Part shown: positions 52,512 through 60,312 of the stretch, piece by piece
Layout: every line of letters starts with the position of its first letter
Position numbering within the stretch: the stretch's first letter is position 1
Assembly (NCBI RefSeq): GCF_900111935.1
Contig: NZ_FOYN01000002.1
Span: 620,001 to 684,000 of the forward strand
DNA from: Halorubrum sodomense
GTDB lineage: Archaea; Halobacteriota; Halobacteria; Halobacteriales; Haloferacaceae
DNA length: 64,000 nt
Direction: 5' to 3'
The notes under the pieces: generated by a model
What the model saw: only the letters and a program-made list of their open reading frames with translations
What the model was told of the DNA's origin: nothing
Databases searched by the model: none
Made by a program: the position numbers and the translations under genes

Positions 52512-53486
52512 TTACGCGACGAGGCCGTCCTCGGCCTCCAACAGCTCGTGGTAGCGGTTCCGGATGGTGACCTCGGAGATGTCCGCGACCTCCGAGACCG
52601 CGGCCTGCGTCGTCTTCTCGTTGGTGAGGAGCGCGGCGGCGTAGACCGCGGCCGCGGCGAGGCCCACGGGCGACTTGCCCGAGTGGACGCCCTTCTCCTT
52701 GGCGTTGCGCAGGAGGCTCTTGGCGCGCATCTCGGACTCCTCGGAGAGTTCGAGGTCCGAGGCGAACCGCGGGACGTACTGCTCGGGGTCGGCCGGCTTC
52801 ACTTCGAGCTTCAGCTCGCGGACGACGTAGCGGTACGTCCGGGCGATCTCGGCCTTCTCGACGCGCGACACGTCGGCGATCTCGTCGAGGCTGCGCGGGA
52901 CGCCGGCCATCCGGGCGGCGGCGTACACGCAGGAGGTGGAGACGCCCTCGATGGAGCGGCCGGGAAGGAGGTCCTCGTCGAGCGCGCGGCGGTAGATGAC
53001 GGAGGCGGTCTCGCGGACGTTGTCCGGGAGGCCCTGCGCGGAGGCCATGCGGTCGATCTCGCCGAGCGCCTGCTTCAGGTTGCGCTCCTTGGAGTCGCGG
53101 GTGCGGAACCGCTCGTTCCACTTGCGGAGCCGCTGCATCTTCTGGCGCTGGCGCGCGCCAAGCGACCGGCCGTACGCGTCCTTGTCGCGCCAGTCGATGT
53201 TCGTCGAGAGCCCCTTGTCGTGCATCGTGTTGGTGGTCGGGGCGCCGACGCGGCTCTTCTCGTCCTTCTCGCGGGAGTCGAACGCGCGCCACTCCGGCCC
53301 GCGGTCGACCGAGTCCGCCTCGACGACGAGCCCGCAGTCGCTACAGACCGTCTCGCCGTGCTCCTCGTCGTTGATTACGTGGCCGCCGCACTCCGGGCAG
53401 CTGAGCGTCTCGTCGGTGCTCTCCGATTCCTCCTCGTTCGTCTCCGTTCGGGAGCGACTCCCCCGTTTGTGTAGTCGTTCACTCAT
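52512..53486 (-). CDS. tfb: Transcription initiation factor B
   Basis: A 324-residue TFIIB homologue that bridges TBP-bound promoters to RNA polymerase. The zinc ribbon is C30-x2-C33 and C48-x2-C51 (SCPECGGHVINDEEHGETVC), then the B-reader and linker region (GPEWRAFDSREKDEKSRVGAP). Two cyclin-like repeats follow (about residues 125-215 and 220-310; for example KQALGEIDRMASAQGLPDNV and RYVPRFASDLELS-type). The final helix-turn-helix recognises the BRE (AAVSEVADISEVTIRNRYHELLEA). Haloarchaea encode several TFBs, so a regulon-specific role is possible. The upstream frame to 53630 is rejected. Confidence 0.95.
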   Translation of the reverse strand: MSERLHKRGSRSRTETNEEESESTDETLSCPECGGHVINDEEHGETVCSDCGLVVEADSVDRGPEWRAFDSREKDEKSRVGAPTTNTMHDKGLSTNIDWRDKDAYGRSLGARQRQKMQRLRKWNERFRTRDSKERNLKQALGEIDRMASAQGLPDNVRETASVIYRRALDEDLLPGRSIEGVSTSCVYAAARMAGVPRSLDEIADVSRVEKAEIARTYRYVVRELKLEVKPADPEQYVPRFASDLELSEESEMRAKSLLRNAKEKGVHSGKSPVGLAAAAVYAAALLTNEKTTQAAVSEVADISEVTIRNRYHELLEAEDGLVA

Positions 53487-53677
53487 AGCTCGGTTGCCCC
53501 CGGAAACTGAAACTGCCCGAGAGCGATCTTGGTTTACCGTCGGCGGAACACAACTTAAAACGACCGGAACGTGTCGCTCGAATCCCGACGAAAGGACACG
53601 ATCTATCACGTGTTTTCGGCGATCGCACAACCGCCCGGACCGAAACCGTTGACACGCTCGCGTCCGGACCGGGTCGC

Positions 53678-54475
53678 ATGGCCGCTTCCCGCGTCGTCTC
53701 CCTCGCGCCGAGCGCGACCGCGACGGTCGCCGCGCTCGGCGCGGCCGACCGCCTCGTCGGCGTCACCGCCCACTGCGAACTCTCGGACGACCCGGACGCC
53801 GGGTCCGCGCACGGCGAGGGCTCCCCGACCGTCGTCGGCGGCTGGCTGAATCCCGACCTCGACCGCGTCGTCGACCTCGACCCCGACGTCGTCCTCACGA
53901 GCGACGCCCTCCAAGCCGACCTCGCGGACGACTGCCGCGACCGCGGCCTCGACGTCGCGCACCGGGAGCCCGCGACGCTCGACGACGCGGTCGAGGGGTT
54001 CGCCGCCCGCGGCGCCGACGTCGAGCGCCCCGAAGCCGGCGAGCGACTCGCGGCCGACGCCCGGGACCGACTCGACCGGATCGCCGACGCCGTTGCCGAC
54101 CGCCCGCGCCCGACCGCGTACTGCGAGGAGTGGTCGGACCCGCCGATGGCGGCCGGCAACTGGGTCCCCGACGCCGTCCGCGCCGCGGGCGGTCGCTACC
54201 CGTTCGTCGACCCCGGCGAGCGCTCCCGAGAGGTCGACCCCGCCGCGGTCGCGCGGGCCGACCCCGACCACGTCGTCGTCCACGTCTGCGGGCACGGCGA
54301 CCGCGTCGACCCCGCGACCGTCGCCGAGCGCGACTGGGTCGACGCCCCCGTCCACGTCGTCGACGACTCCCTCCTCAACCAGCCGAGCCCCGCGCTCATC
54401 GACGGGGTCGAGCGGCTGGCGCACTTGCTCCATCCCGAGGCGTTTTCGGCCGCGGGCGACGACCCGGAGGCATGA
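53678..54475 (+). CDS. btuF: BtuF-like cobalamin-binding protein without export signal
   Basis: A 265-residue helical-backbone binding protein: RVVSLAPSATATVAALGAADRLVGVTAHCEL, VVGGWLNPDLDRVVDLDPDVVLTSDAL, CEEWSDPPMAAGNWVPDAVRAAG, HVVVHVCGHGDRVDP. This is the class III periplasmic-binding fold of BtuF. There is no signal peptide, lipobox or Tat motif, so this version stays in the cell and may serve cobamide salvage or sensing rather than uptake. It overlaps the DUF84 gene by ATGA. Confidence 0.85.
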   Translation: MAASRVVSLAPSATATVAALGAADRLVGVTAHCELSDDPDAGSAHGEGSPTVVGGWLNPDLDRVVDLDPDVVLTSDALQADLADDCRDRGLDVAHREPATLDDAVEGFAARGADVERPEAGERLAADARDRLDRIADAVADRPRPTAYCEEWSDPPMAAGNWVPDAVRAAGGRYPFVDPGERSREVDPAAVARADPDHVVVHVCGHGDRVDPATVAERDWVDAPVHVVDDSLLNQPSPALIDGVERLAHLLHPEAFSAAGDDPEA

Positions 54476-55059
54476 CGACCCTGCGAGTCGGCGTCGGCAG
54501 CGGCAACCCGGTGAAGCGACGCGCGGTCGAACTGGCGCTCGGATCGGCGGCGGACGCCGACCTCCCCGGCGGTCCGACGGGCGTCGCGATCGAGTCGGTC
54601 CCCGTCGACTCCGGCGTGAGCGAACAGCCCACGGGCCACGCGGAGACGATCGCGGGCGCCGAGAACCGCGCCGCTGCGGTCCTCGACGCGGAACCGAGGG
54701 ACCGCGACGCCGCCCCGGACGACGGCGCGACGTACGACCTCGGCGTCGGGATCGAGGGCGGCGTCGCGGGGTTCGACGGGGCCGACGGCCGCTACCTGAT
54801 CATGTGGGCGGCGGTGACGGACGGCGATCGGGCCGGCCGCGCCGCCGGGCCGAGCCTCGCGCTTCCGGGAGACGTCGCCGCCCGCATCGACGACGGGGAA
54901 GAGCTGGGGCCGGTGATGGACGGCCTGCTCGGCACCGACGGCGTCGCGACGCGCGGCGGCGCGGCCGGCGCGCTCACGAACGGCCGCGTCGACCGGGCGG
55001 AGGCGCTCGCGGCCGGGGTGAGCGGCGCGCTCGGTCCGTTCGTCTCCGAGCTGTACTGA
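54472..55059 (+). CDS. DUF84 (YjjX-like) inosine/xanthosine triphosphatase
   Basis: A 195-residue protein. It opens TTLRVGVGSGNPVKRRAVEL, with PVDSGVSEQPTGHAETIAGAENRA and DLGVGIEGGVAGF, followed by GPVMDGLLGTDGVATRGGAAGALTNGRVDR. This matches the DUF84 family, which hydrolyses ITP/XTP and so cleans the nucleotide pool. ATGA overlap with the BtuF-like gene shows coupling although the functions seem unrelated. Fold resembles HAM1/Maf. The exact preferred nucleotide is not predictable from the sequence. Confidence 0.88.
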   Translation: MTTLRVGVGSGNPVKRRAVELALGSAADADLPGGPTGVAIESVPVDSGVSEQPTGHAETIAGAENRAAAVLDAEPRDRDAAPDDGATYDLGVGIEGGVAGFDGADGRYLIMWAAVTDGDRAGRAAGPSLALPGDVAARIDDGEELGPVMDGLLGTDGVATRGGAAGALTNGRVDRAEALAAGVSGALGPFVSELY

Positions 55060-55224
55060 CCTCTCGCCGCCGCCGCCCTGCGTCGCCGTCGCCGTTCGAA
55101 GACCGTACCCAAACGGGGTCGTGGAGCGCCGCTCTCGCCCCCGTCGCGGCGCGAAACCGCACGACGGCAGCGTGTTAACTCGGTCTACCAACCGCCTTAT
55201 GCGCGGTGACGCCCTGATCCCTGT

Positions 55225-55479
55225 ATGAGCACTGCCCACCCGGACGCGGTCGCGGCCGAATCGACGGGCCTCTCCGCGAAACAGGCGCGCATCCTGCGGT
55301 ACCTCCGCGAGAACGCGGCCGACCGGACGTACTTCAAGTCGCGACTGATCGCCGACGACCTCGACCTCTCCGCGAAGGAGGTCGGCGCGAACATGGGCGC
55401 CGTCGCCGACGCGGCCACCGACGTCGACGTCGAGAAGTGGGGCTACTCGTCGGGCACGACGTGGATGGTCACGGACTGA
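55225..55479 (+). CDS. Small winged-helix-like protein (DUF7123-like)
   Basis: An 84-residue protein. It has a helix-turn-helix-like core LSAKQARILRYLRENAADRTYFKSRLIADDLDLSAKEVGANMGAV and ends DVDVEKWGYSSGTTWMVTD. It resembles, by recall, a haloarchaeal family (DUF7123) with a winged-helix pattern. No effector domain. It could be a DNA-binding protein. It stands alone between the DUF84 gene and a convergent regulator. Confidence 0.75.
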   Translation: MSTAHPDAVAAESTGLSAKQARILRYLRENAADRTYFKSRLIADDLDLSAKEVGANMGAVADAATDVDVEKWGYSSGTTWMVTD

Positions 55480-55512
55480 CCGGGGCGTCCGGCGTCGCGC
55501 GGTCGCCCGAAC

Positions 55513-56124
55513 TCAGGGGTCGTACGCGACCAGCGACGCGGCGTCGTCTGCGAACGCGACCGCCTGGGCGTCGAAGGAGTCCGCGTACCGGACGACGAGC
55601 GTGAGCAGCCGCTCCGGTTCGGTCAGCGCGTAGCCGCCGGTCCGGTCGAGCAGACCGGCGCCCTCGAGGTCCGCGGCCGCGGCGCTTATCGTCGGCCGGG
55701 AGACGTCGAGGGCGCTCGCGAGGTCGGCGCCCGTCGCGTCGGGGTCGCGCAACAGCGCGAGGATCATCCCGCGGGGCGTCTCTCGGCGGAGGTAGCCGAG
55801 CGCGCGCTTGTCGGTCTCGTCGAACCGGCCGGCGGGGAAAAAGCGCCGGTAGTCGGCGTCCTTCACCGACTCGATCGCTCCCTCTTCCTCGAGTTTCCGG
55901 AGGTGGTACTGCGCCTCGCCGGTCCCGAGCCGGAGGTCGTCGCGGAGCTTCGAGAAGTGCGCGCCGGGGGTCGTCGGCACGTAGCCGCGGATCGCTTTCC
56001 GCGTCTCGTTGGCGTCTTCGGCCCCGTCGTCGGCGCTCGCGACCCCGACGAACGGCGCGGCGGCTCCGACCGCGGCGAACCGCCGGAGCGTTTCGCGTTT
56101 CTGCCCGTCGAACCCCTCTGTCAC
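55513..56124 (-). CDS. Regulator with two winged-helix domains and a Tat-like leader
   Basis: A 203-residue protein. Two winged-helix domains are visible. The first (about residues 43-97: RKAIRGYVPTTPGAHFSKLRDDLRLGTGEAQYHLRKLEEEGAIESV) is of ArsR/TrmB type. The second (about 110-165: RGMILALLRDPDATGADLASALDVSRPTISAAAADLEGAGLL) is MarR-like. Oddly, residues 8-32 read QKRETLRRFAAVGAAAPFVGVASADD, which looks like a Tat export leader. A DNA-binding protein should not be exported, so this may be a true membrane anchor, a relic or a coincidence. The tail (LVVRYADSFDAQAVAFADDAAS) may bind a ligand. Confidence 0.8.
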   Translation of the reverse strand: MTEGFDGQKRETLRRFAAVGAAAPFVGVASADDGAEDANETRKAIRGYVPTTPGAHFSKLRDDLRLGTGEAQYHLRKLEEEGAIESVKDADYRRFFPAGRFDETDKRALGYLRRETPRGMILALLRDPDATGADLASALDVSRPTISAAAADLEGAGLLDRTGGYALTEPERLLTLVVRYADSFDAQAVAFADDAASLVAYDP

Positions 56125-56212
56125 GGCCGTACTAGTCTGCGGCTCGACAAAAACACTTCGCTCGGGGATCGACCCGCTGAGAAAGGCCGCTGCTTCGATG
56201 GCGTCGCGCGCC

Positions 56213-57349
56213 CTACTTCTCCGTCTCCACTTCCGCGGGCGCCTCCTCGTCGTCCATCTCCTGGATGACCTCGTCGGCGGACCTGATGCTCGCGCCGGCG
56301 TCGCCCGCCTTCACGGCCTCGGCCTCCTTCTCGAGCTCCTCGACGTCCATCTCCGCGGACTCCTCGATCTGTCCGAGGATCTCGTCGATGTCGTCGAGCC
56401 CGAGCATCTTCCGGGTGTCGGCGTCGAACTCCTTGCCGTCGAGCCCCTCCATCTGCTGGACGTCGGAGCCGGAGAGCGCCTTGCCGTAGCGGCCGACGAG
56501 GCTGGTGAGCTCCTGCGGGAGGACGAAGGTGGTGGACTCGCCTTTCCCGATCTCTTCGAGGGTTTCCATGCCGCGCTCGATGATGGCGCGCTCGCCCATC
56601 GACTCGGCGGAGCGCGCGCGCAGCACGGTCGAGATCGCGTCCCCCTGCGCCTCGAGGATCTGGGACTGCTTCTCGCCCTGCGCGCGGATGATGTTCGACT
56701 GCTTGTCCCCCTCCGCCTGCTCGACCGCGGAGCGGCGTTCCCCCTGCGCCTCGAGGATCATCGCGCGGCGGCGGCGCTCGGCGGAGGTCTGCTGCTCCAT
56801 CGCCTGCTGGACGTCCTTCGAGGGGTTGACCTCGCGGACCTCGACGCTCTCGACGCGGATCCCCCACTCGTCGGTGGGCTCGTCCAGTTCCTTCCGGATC
56901 TTCGCGTTGATCTCCTGGCGCTTGTTCAGCGTGTCGTCGAGTTCCATGTCGCCGAGGACGGCGCGGAGGGTGGTCTGCGCGAGGTTCGAGACGGCCTTCT
57001 TGTAGTCGTCGACCTCGAGGAACGCCTTCTTGGCGTCCATCACCTTGATGTAGACGACCGCGTCGGCGGTCACGGGCGAGTTGTCCCGCGTGATCGCCTC
57101 CTGACGGGGCACGTCCAGCGTCTGGGTCCGCATGTCGAACGCGTACGTCCGCGAGACGAACGGCGGGATGAGGTTGATCCCCGGTTCGAGCAGCTTCCGG
57201 TACTCGCCGAACACCGTGAGCGTCTTCTTCTCGTAGGCGTCGACGATCTCGAACGACTGCCAGAGCGTGACGACCACGAGCAGGAGCGCGAGCAGGCCGA
57301 CGCCCACGAGCCCGAACCCGAGGCCGGATTGGAGGGTGACCGGATCCAT
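56213..57349 (-). CDS. SPFH/band 7 (stomatin-like) protein
   Basis: A 378-residue protein. One N-terminal membrane helix (LGFGLVGVGLLALLLVVVTLW) leads into the SPFH domain (residues about 30-200, VDAYEKKTLTVFGEYRKLLEPGINLIPP ... DTLNKRQEINAKIRKELDEP). A long coiled coil follows (AMEQQTSAERRRRAMILEAQGERRSAVEQAEGDKQS). The C-terminus is acidic and helical. Such proteins form membrane-edge rings with NfeD-type partners and proteases. The NfeD gene here is at 18293, not adjacent, which differs from the usual operon. Confidence 0.92.
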   Translation of the reverse strand: MDPVTLQSGLGFGLVGVGLLALLLVVVTLWQSFEIVDAYEKKTLTVFGEYRKLLEPGINLIPPFVSRTYAFDMRTQTLDVPRQEAITRDNSPVTADAVVYIKVMDAKKAFLEVDDYKKAVSNLAQTTLRAVLGDMELDDTLNKRQEINAKIRKELDEPTDEWGIRVESVEVREVNPSKDVQQAMEQQTSAERRRRAMILEAQGERRSAVEQAEGDKQSNIIRAQGEKQSQILEAQGDAISTVLRARSAESMGERAIIERGMETLEEIGKGESTTFVLPQELTSLVGRYGKALSGSDVQQMEGLDGKEFDADTRKMLGLDDIDEILGQIEESAEMDVEELEKEAEAVKAGDAGASIRSADEVIQEMDDEEAPAEVETEK

Positions 57350-57492
57350 GCCTCCCGTTTAGGCTATCGCACGCTTAATAGTTCGCCCGCCGGGACTCGA
57401 ATCGGCTCGCCGTCCCTCGGTCGGCGCACGGCGGACCCGAACCGCTCTCCGACGCCGCGCCAGCCGACGCGCTTCGCCGTCTTCGGACGCGT

Positions 57493-57990
57493 CTACTCCC
57501 CGTCGAACGCCGCCGCGACGTTCTCCAGCGCCGCCCGGAGCTGTCGCTCGTTGAACCGGCGAATCACCGGCGCACCGACCTTCGTGAGCGCGTTCTCCGG
57601 CAGGTCGTACGTCGCGGCGTACGTCAGCTCCGTCCCCCCGTCGACGGGGGCGAGCCGGAGGTCGATGGTGCCGGTGAGCCGGCCGCGGAGTTCGAAGGCG
57701 TGGCGCTCGGGCGGGTCGTGGACGGTCTGGACGATCTCGCCGTCGATCCCGATCCCCGCCATCCGGTAGGTGTACGAGAGGCGCTTCCCGCCGTTCTCCA
57801 GCGGTTCGACGTCTCTCACGTCCGTGAGTCCGGGCGTGATCGCCGCGTGGTTCGCGGGGTCGTCGAGGAACGCGAACACGGTCTCCGCGTCGGCCGCGAC
57901 GACGACGGCGTCGCTCGCGGCGAACGGGTCGTCCCTCCGGTCGTTCGAGCCGTCGGCCGCGCCGTCCGGGTCCGACCGATCGTCGCTCAT
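57493..57990 (-). CDS. SRPBCC (START-like/CoxG) domain protein
   Basis: A 165-residue protein. After an acidic leader, a helix-grip fold can be traced: AVVVAADAETVFAFLDDPANHAAITPGLTDVRDVEPLENGG, then LSYTYRMAGIGIDGEIVQTVHDPPERHAF, TIDLRLAPVDGGTELTYAATYDLPE, and a C-terminal helix NERQLRAALENVAAAF. Members bind small hydrophobic ligands or act in carbon-monoxide-dehydrogenase maturation; no CO genes are near, so the role is unknown. Thirty nucleotides separate it from the Bat-type regulator stop-to-start, same strand. Confidence 0.88.
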   Translation of the reverse strand: MSDDRSDPDGAADGSNDRRDDPFAASDAVVVAADAETVFAFLDDPANHAAITPGLTDVRDVEPLENGGKRLSYTYRMAGIGIDGEIVQTVHDPPERHAFELRGRLTGTIDLRLAPVDGGTELTYAATYDLPENALTKVGAPVIRRFNERQLRAALENVAAAFDGE

Positions 57991-58021
57991 GCGCCACCGC
58001 GTTCGACGGTCGACGCCCGGC

Positions 58022-60025
58022 TCATTCGCTCGACCGGGGATCGACGTACGCCTCGACCAGCTTCCGCTCGGCCGCGCGGAGGTGCTGGTGGAACGTCTGT
58101 CGGGTGATCCCCATCCGCTCGGCGATCTCCGACCCGTCGACCGGTCGGGGCCACTCGAAATAGCCGTTCAGCTCGGCGGTCTTCAGCGCGGCGCGCTGCC
58201 GCTCGGTGAGCCGCTCGTCGACCGCGGCCGCGAACTCCGCGACGGTGCGGTCGCGGCTCTCGCGCTCGACCCGCGACCGGAGTTCGACGCCCTCGTACTC
58301 GTCGCGGAACACGTCGAGGATCGACCGCACGTCCCCTTCCGGCGGCGCCTCGGTCGTCATGGTCGCCCCGTCCGCCGTGGCCGTCGCATCGGTGACGACG
58401 ACGCCGTGGTCGGCCAGCTGCGTGAACGGCGGCGACTCGGTGACCGTCACGGCGAAGCTGACGCCGTCGTTCGTCTCCGAGACCGTCCGCATCGAGTCCA
58501 CCAGCGAAAGCTCCGCGAGGTCGTCGAGATTCACGTCGTCGCCGTCGGCGCGGAAGTACAGATCGCAGGCGTCGCCGTCGAGCCGCGTCGTCCCGAGGTG
58601 CGTAACCGTTCCGTCGACCGCGTCGGCGATCCGCGCGAGCGACGCGGTCGGGTCGTTGATCTCCACGACGATCTCGGAGACCCGATCGGTGGTGAGGATC
58701 CGAGTCGTCTCGATCGAGTGGAGCCCGTTGGCGATCATCTTGCCGACCGACTCGCACACCTTGCGCTCCCGCCGATCGAGGACGTCCGCGCCGTTGCCGT
58801 AGATCCCCAACAGCCCGTACCGACGGTCTCCGTACGTGAGCGGCACGACGAGCAGGCGCCTCCCGCCCGCGGTTTTCGGTTCGAGCGGCCCGTCGGACGC
58901 GTGCTCTATCGACCCGCCGCGGAGCTCCTCGCTCTCGATCGCCTCCTGGACCTCGGTCGGCGTCTCGTCGACGTCGAACGTCGATCCCGGCTCGACCGAC
59001 ACGCCGCTCGCGGCGCGGATCTCCAGCCGCCCCGTCGCCGACGAGACCTCGCCGATCCAGCCGCCGGCGTACCCCGGTTCGCCGGCGATAACCTCGCAGA
59101 CGCGCTCCGGGATGACGTTCGGGTCCCGGTTCTCGACGAGTATCCGGCTTATCTCGCTGAGAAGACCGTTCACACGCCCGAGAACCCTGTCGAGCGCCCG
59201 GCGCTCCGTCGCGAGCTTCTCGGCCCGCTCCTGGGCCAGTCGCTCCGCCTCCTTCCGCTCGCTGACGTCGTTCTGGAACCCGACGTAGTGGGCCAGGTCG
59301 CCCGCCTCGTCGTAGACGGGTGCGACCGTCAGCTCGTTCCAGAACGGCGTTCCGTCGCGTCGGTAGTTGCGGATCTCGACGGTCACCTGCTCTTCGTTCC
59401 CGATCGCCTCCGCGATCTCCTCGACCGTCTCCGGGTCGGTCTCCGGGCCCTGGAGGAACCGGGGGTTGCGTCCGAGCACCTCCTCGACCGGGTAGCCGGT
59501 GTGAGCCTCCCAGGCGTCGTTGACGTACACGAGCGGGTAGTCCGGCAGGTCCGGGTCGCTGATGCTGATCCCGATCGGCGCGTCCTCGACGGCCCGCGTC
59601 ACCTCCGCGGCGGACGGCTCGTGGTCGGAGACGTCCCGTCGCGGCTCCGCGGCCGGGGCCCCGGAGGAGACCGCGGAGACGTCGGCGACGAGCCGATCGA
59701 TCGACGCCGACCCGTTCTTCTGAAGGAACCTGTCGACGCCGTTCTCGAAGGCGGCCTCCGGGACGCCATCCTCGTCGGTCTCGGTGAACATCACGACCGG
59801 TACGCTGGCGTCGGACTCCTCGATCGCGGTCGCGAGGGCGACGCCGTCGTCGCCGGCGAGCGCGTACTCGCTGACGACGCAGTCGTACTCGCCGCTCGTC
59901 GCCTTCGCTACCGCCGACGCCGCGGTGTTCGTACGCGTCACCTCGAACCCCGCGGCGTCGAGCGCCGTTTCGATTCGGTCGCTCCCCTCCTCCGGATGGA
60001 CGAGGAGAGCCCGAGCGTTCGCCAT
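58022..60025 (-). CDS. bat: Bat-type regulator: receiver-like, LOV-like PAS, GAF and HTH_10 domains
   Basis: A 667-residue protein. Residues 1-120 are a receiver-like domain with Glu53 (VVSEYALAG) where the phosphorylated Asp is expected. Residues 145-258 are PAS of LOV type (GISISDPDLPDYPLVYVNDA, GRNPRFLQGPETDPETV, RNYRRDGTPFWNELTVAPVY, YVGFQNDVSERKEA). A GAF domain follows at about 290-440 (IAGEPGYAGGWIGEVSS, LRGGSIEHASDGPLEPKTAGG, PLTYGDRRYGLLGIYG). Next is the Bat-family C-terminal part, and HTH_10 at 610-660 (LTERQRAALKTAELNGYFEWP, SEIAERMGITRQTFHQHL). This matches the layout of bacterio-opsin activator with an added receiver-like domain. It lies 2.7 kb from archaerhodopsin. Confidence 0.92.
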   Translation of the reverse strand: MANARALLVHPEEGSDRIETALDAAGFEVTRTNTAASAVAKATSGEYDCVVSEYALAGDDGVALATAIEESDASVPVVMFTETDEDGVPEAAFENGVDRFLQKNGSASIDRLVADVSAVSSGAPAAEPRRDVSDHEPSAAEVTRAVEDAPIGISISDPDLPDYPLVYVNDAWEAHTGYPVEEVLGRNPRFLQGPETDPETVEEIAEAIGNEEQVTVEIRNYRRDGTPFWNELTVAPVYDEAGDLAHYVGFQNDVSERKEAERLAQERAEKLATERRALDRVLGRVNGLLSEISRILVENRDPNVIPERVCEVIAGEPGYAGGWIGEVSSATGRLEIRAASGVSVEPGSTFDVDETPTEVQEAIESEELRGGSIEHASDGPLEPKTAGGRRLLVVPLTYGDRRYGLLGIYGNGADVLDRRERKVCESVGKMIANGLHSIETTRILTTDRVSEIVVEINDPTASLARIADAVDGTVTHLGTTRLDGDACDLYFRADGDDVNLDDLAELSLVDSMRTVSETNDGVSFAVTVTESPPFTQLADHGVVVTDATATADGATMTTEAPPEGDVRSILDVFRDEYEGVELRSRVERESRDRTVAEFAAAVDERLTERQRAALKTAELNGYFEWPRPVDGSEIAERMGITRQTFHQHLRAAERKLVEAYVDPRSSE

Positions 60026-60190
60026 GACCGACCGTTTGTACCGATACGAGTTAATGGTTGCCAGTCTTCCTGCGGTTCGGATCGAGGCCCGGATCGCGTC
60101 GCAGTCGGCCGTTTCTCGGCCGATGCGGGCGGTTGCGACCGATCCGACCCGTCGCGGCCGACTCGATCGATTGCGGCCGCAGGCCGCGGC

Positions 60191-60210
60191 CCGCGGCCCG
60201 CGGGCCGCGG
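60191..60210. repeat. Perfect 20-bp GC-only palindrome in the bat-cdc48 spacer
   Basis: CCGCGGCCCG followed by CGGGCCGCGG is its own reverse complement. It is flanked by further GCGGCC-rich units (60172-60216). It sits between the bat start (60025) and the ATPase start (60313). It could fold as a cruciform or bind a dimeric protein; no gene is present in the spacer. Confidence 0.7.
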
Positions 60211-60216
60211 CCGTGT

Positions 60217-60225
60217 CCAGTCAGG
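60217..60225. promoter_or_regulatory. CCAGTCAGG element in the bat-cdc48 spacer
   Basis: The nonamer CCAGTCAGG also occurs upstream of both opsins (63513-63521 on plus; on the opposite strand at 28176-28184). Here it lies about 190 nt before bat and about 90 nt before the ATPase gene. It may be a Bat-family site, including self-regulation, but one match of this length could be chance. Confidence 0.35.
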
Positions 60226-60312
60226 CCGTGGGTACTTTTTCGTCGCTGGGCGTACCGATCGACGTATGCTGTCGACCACCGCCGGGACGTTCCGCGATCG
60301 GGACAGAGAACG

